7,236 nt of DNA, from assembly GCA_021201515.1 (NCBI GenBank), contig JAJQET010000029.1:1-7236 (forward strand), in the 5' to 3' direction. Under the pieces are notes generated by a model. That model saw nothing but the letters and a program-made list of their open reading frames with translations. It was not told the DNA's origin and did no database searches. How positions within the stretch are numbered: position 1 is the first letter of the stretch; each line of letters starts with the position of its first letter. Source of the DNA: Clostridiales bacterium (GTDB lineage: Bacteria > Bacillota > Clostridia > Oscillospirales > Oscillospiraceae). The position numbers and the translations under genes are program-made. Positions 5,870 to 7,236 of the stretch are shown in pieces.

Positions 5870-6178
5870 ATGGATCTGGCCATCGTGGGCGTGGCAGCCT
5901 GGCTGAAGATGGACGGCGCGGTGTGCGTGGACGCCCGCATTGTGCTGGGCGCAGTGGCCATCACCCCGGTGCGGGCTCCCTCTGCTGAAAAAGTGCTGAT
6001 TGGCAAGGAACTGACCGACGAGGTCATCGCCGAGGCCGGCATCGCCGCCATGAGCGACTGCAAGCCCATCTCCGACGTGCGTGCATCCGCCGAGTATCGT
6101 CACGACATGGTGCGGGTCTTTACGAAGCGGGCCGTCAAGAAGGCCCTGGAAGGCTATGGTGAGGAGGACCACATCTGA
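5870..6178 (+). CDS. molybdenum hydroxylase FAD-binding subunit, C-terminal part (frameshifted)
   Basis: Second half of the FAD subunit, equivalent to the CO_deh_flav_C domain: MDLAIVGVAAWLKMDG, then DARIVLGAVAITPVRAPSAE, and a helical end with SAEYRHDMVRVFTKRAVKKA. The coordinates begin at the first in-frame ATG, but the true coding sequence continues upstream in this frame to the C tract at 5811-5817 (codons for LGEGECAAYIKHSVRKA). No good ribosome site precedes the ATG at 5870, so separate translation is unlikely, and the two parts are best read as one interrupted gene. Its TGA stop overlaps the ATG of the iron-sulfur subunit (ATGA), indicating coupled translation. If the frameshift is real, the hydroxylase lacks a normal FAD subunit and that coupling would also be lost. 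Confidence 0.82.
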   Translation: MDLAIVGVAAWLKMDGAVCVDARIVLGAVAITPVRAPSAEKVLIGKELTDEVIAEAGIAAMSDCKPISDVRASAEYRHDMVRVFTKRAVKKALEGYGEEDHI

Positions 6179-6672
6179 TGAAAAAGATTTTGAGCTTTAC
6201 GCTGAACGGGGAGCCGGTGCAGGTCATCTGCGAGGACAACCGTTCCCTGCTGGATTTGATTCGGGACGATTTGGGGCTGACCGGCACCAAAAAGGGCTGC
6301 GAAGAGGCGGAGTGCGGCGCCTGCACCGTGATGATCGACGGCCGCCCGGTGAACAGCTGCGCCACCCTGGCCCGTGAGGTCGAGGGCTGCGACGTGGTCA
6401 CGGTGGAAGGCATCGCCCAGAACGGCATGCTGCACCCGATTCAGAAGCAGTTTATTGACAAGTGGGCCTTCCAGTGCGGCTACTGCACGCCGGGCATGAT
6501 TATGTCCGCCAAGGCGCTGCTGGACAAGAATCCCCACCCCACCGAACTGGAGATTCGGGAGGCCATTGAGGGGAATCTCTGCCGCTGCACCGGTTATGTC
6601 AAGATCGTTGAGGCGATCAAGGCCGCTTCCGAGGAAATGGAACAGGAAGGATGGGGTGAAAACGCACAATGA
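6178..6672 (+). CDS. molybdenum hydroxylase 2Fe-2S subunit
   Basis: Small iron-sulfur subunit (164 residues, the usual length) carrying two [2Fe-2S] clusters that pass electrons from the molybdenum site to FAD. The N-terminal plant-ferredoxin-type cluster uses Cys41, Cys46, Cys49 and Cys61 (GCEEAECGACT, then NSC). The C-terminal helical cluster uses Cys100, Cys103, Cys135 and Cys137 (FQCGYCTPGM and EGNLCRCTGY). All eight ligands are present, so this subunit looks functional. A strong GAGGAGGA (6161-6168) lies upstream. Its stop overlaps the start of the large subunit, completing the order FAD, Fe-S, Mo, as in coxMSL-type operons. The substrate cannot be deduced from this subunit. Confidence 0.95.
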   Translation: MKKILSFTLNGEPVQVICEDNRSLLDLIRDDLGLTGTKKGCEEAECGACTVMIDGRPVNSCATLAREVEGCDVVTVEGIAQNGMLHPIQKQFIDKWAFQCGYCTPGMIMSAKALLDKNPHPTELEIREAIEGNLCRCTGYVKIVEAIKAASEEMEQEGWGENAQ

Positions 6673-7236
6673 ACAGATTTGCCGATAAAGAATACTTCCG
6701 CAAGCCGGAAGACTTCCGTTTGATCAGCTCCACCGAAAGCAAGTACACCCATGTGGACGCCTACGAAAAGGTGACCGGCAAGGCCAAGTACGCCGGTGAC
6801 TTTATGGCCCCCGATATGCTGGTGGCAAAGGTGAAGCACAGCCCCTATGCCAGGGCGAAGATCCTGTCCATCGACACCAGCAAGGCCGAGGCCATGCCCG
6901 GCGTGAAGGCTCTCCTGACGGGCAAGGACTTCCCTGTCCGCATTACGGAGGATATTGAGATTCTCTGCCAGGGGCAGGTTCGTATGGTGGGCGACCCTGT
7001 GGTGGCCGTCTGCGCCATTGACGAAGAGACCGCCGAGAACGCCTTGGACCTGATCGACGTGGAATATGAGCCGATGCAGGCTGTCCTTGACCCCCTGGAG
7101 GCGCTGAAGGACGGCGCCCCCGACGTCCAGGGCTACGGCTATGACAACCACAACATCGGCCCCACCTGCCACCAGGTCGGTACCAATGACGGCAAGGACA
7201 TCGATGAGGAGTTCGCCAAGGCAGCCTATGTGCAGC
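6669..7236 (+). CDS. molybdenum hydroxylase large (molybdopterin) subunit, 5' part
   Basis: The frame opens at ATG 6669, overlapping the previous stop, and stays open for 189 codons to the window edge; the full subunit is normally about 750-800 residues. The N-terminal hammerhead domain of the aldehyde oxidase/xanthine dehydrogenase family is recognisable: DAYEKVTGKAKYAGD at 30-44, HSPYARAKI at 57-65, MPGVKALLTGKDFP at 76-89, GDPVVAV at 108-114 and ALDLIDVEYE at 125-134. The molybdopterin-binding domains and catalytic Glu lie beyond the edge, so substrate class (purine, nicotinate, aldehyde, aromatic CoA thioester, CO) is open. A GGGGTG (6654-6659) may serve as ribosome site. Confidence 0.93.
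   Translation, partial: MNRFADKEYFRKPEDFRLISSTESKYTHVDAYEKVTGKAKYAGDFMAPDMLVAKVKHSPYARAKILSIDTSKAEAMPGVKALLTGKDFPVRITEDIEILCQGQVRMVGDPVVAVCAIDEETAENALDLIDVEYEPMQAVLDPLEALKDGAPDVQGYGYDNHNIGPTCHQVGTNDGKDIDEEFAKAAYVQ

Noticed and set aside
6669..7236. Naming the enzyme xanthine dehydrogenase specifically
   Set aside because: Only the N-terminal hammerhead domain is present; substrate-determining residues lie outside the window.

Overview
The window looks like a piece of a GC-rich, low-oxygen Firmicute, most plausibly a gut member of the Clostridia (Oscillospiraceae-like). This is inferred from strong AGGAGG-type ribosome sites, GTG and TTG start codons, tight ATGA/GTGA gene overlaps and the gene families present. 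All genes lie on the + strand. No RNA gene, CRISPR array or insertion sequence was recognised.

Layout: (1) Positions 1-394 are AT-richer and essentially non-coding, with a possible 3' end of an upstream gene at 1-42 and a weak candidate promoter near 258-286. (2) Positions 395-5125 form one closely packed unit: an XdhC-family molybdenum-cofactor maturation protein with its two domains in reversed order; a NifS/IscS-type cysteine desulfurase that overlaps it; a CpXC-domain zinc-ribbon-like protein overlapped by a 102-residue unknown; a Crp/Fnr-family regulator; and a formylglycine-generating-enzyme-like (SUMF1/C-type-lectin fold) protein with a peculiar cysteine-rich C-terminus. A strong hairpin terminator follows at 5171-5208. 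(3) From about 5228 a new promoter leads into a three-subunit molybdenum hydroxylase of the xanthine dehydrogenase/CO dehydrogenase superfamily: FAD subunit (broken by a one-base frameshift in a run of seven C), 2Fe-2S subunit, and the start of the molybdopterin subunit, which runs off the window.

How they fit together: XdhC proteins bind molybdenum cofactor and pass it, after sulfuration by a NifS-type desulfurase, to the hydroxylase. The first unit therefore plausibly matures the enzyme encoded by the second. The Crp/Fnr regulator probably acts on the hydroxylase promoter, where a perfect 6+6 inverted repeat with TGT-N10-ACA spacing lies between the predicted -10 element and the ribosome site. 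The substrate of the hydroxylase cannot be told from this window.

Points of most interest: the C-terminus of the SUMF1-like gene, which has the composition expected of a diversity-generating-retroelement variable region (no reverse transcriptase or template repeat is visible here); the CpXC/unknown gene pair embedded in a cofactor-maturation operon; the regulator-operator pairing; and the poly-C frameshift in the FAD subunit.
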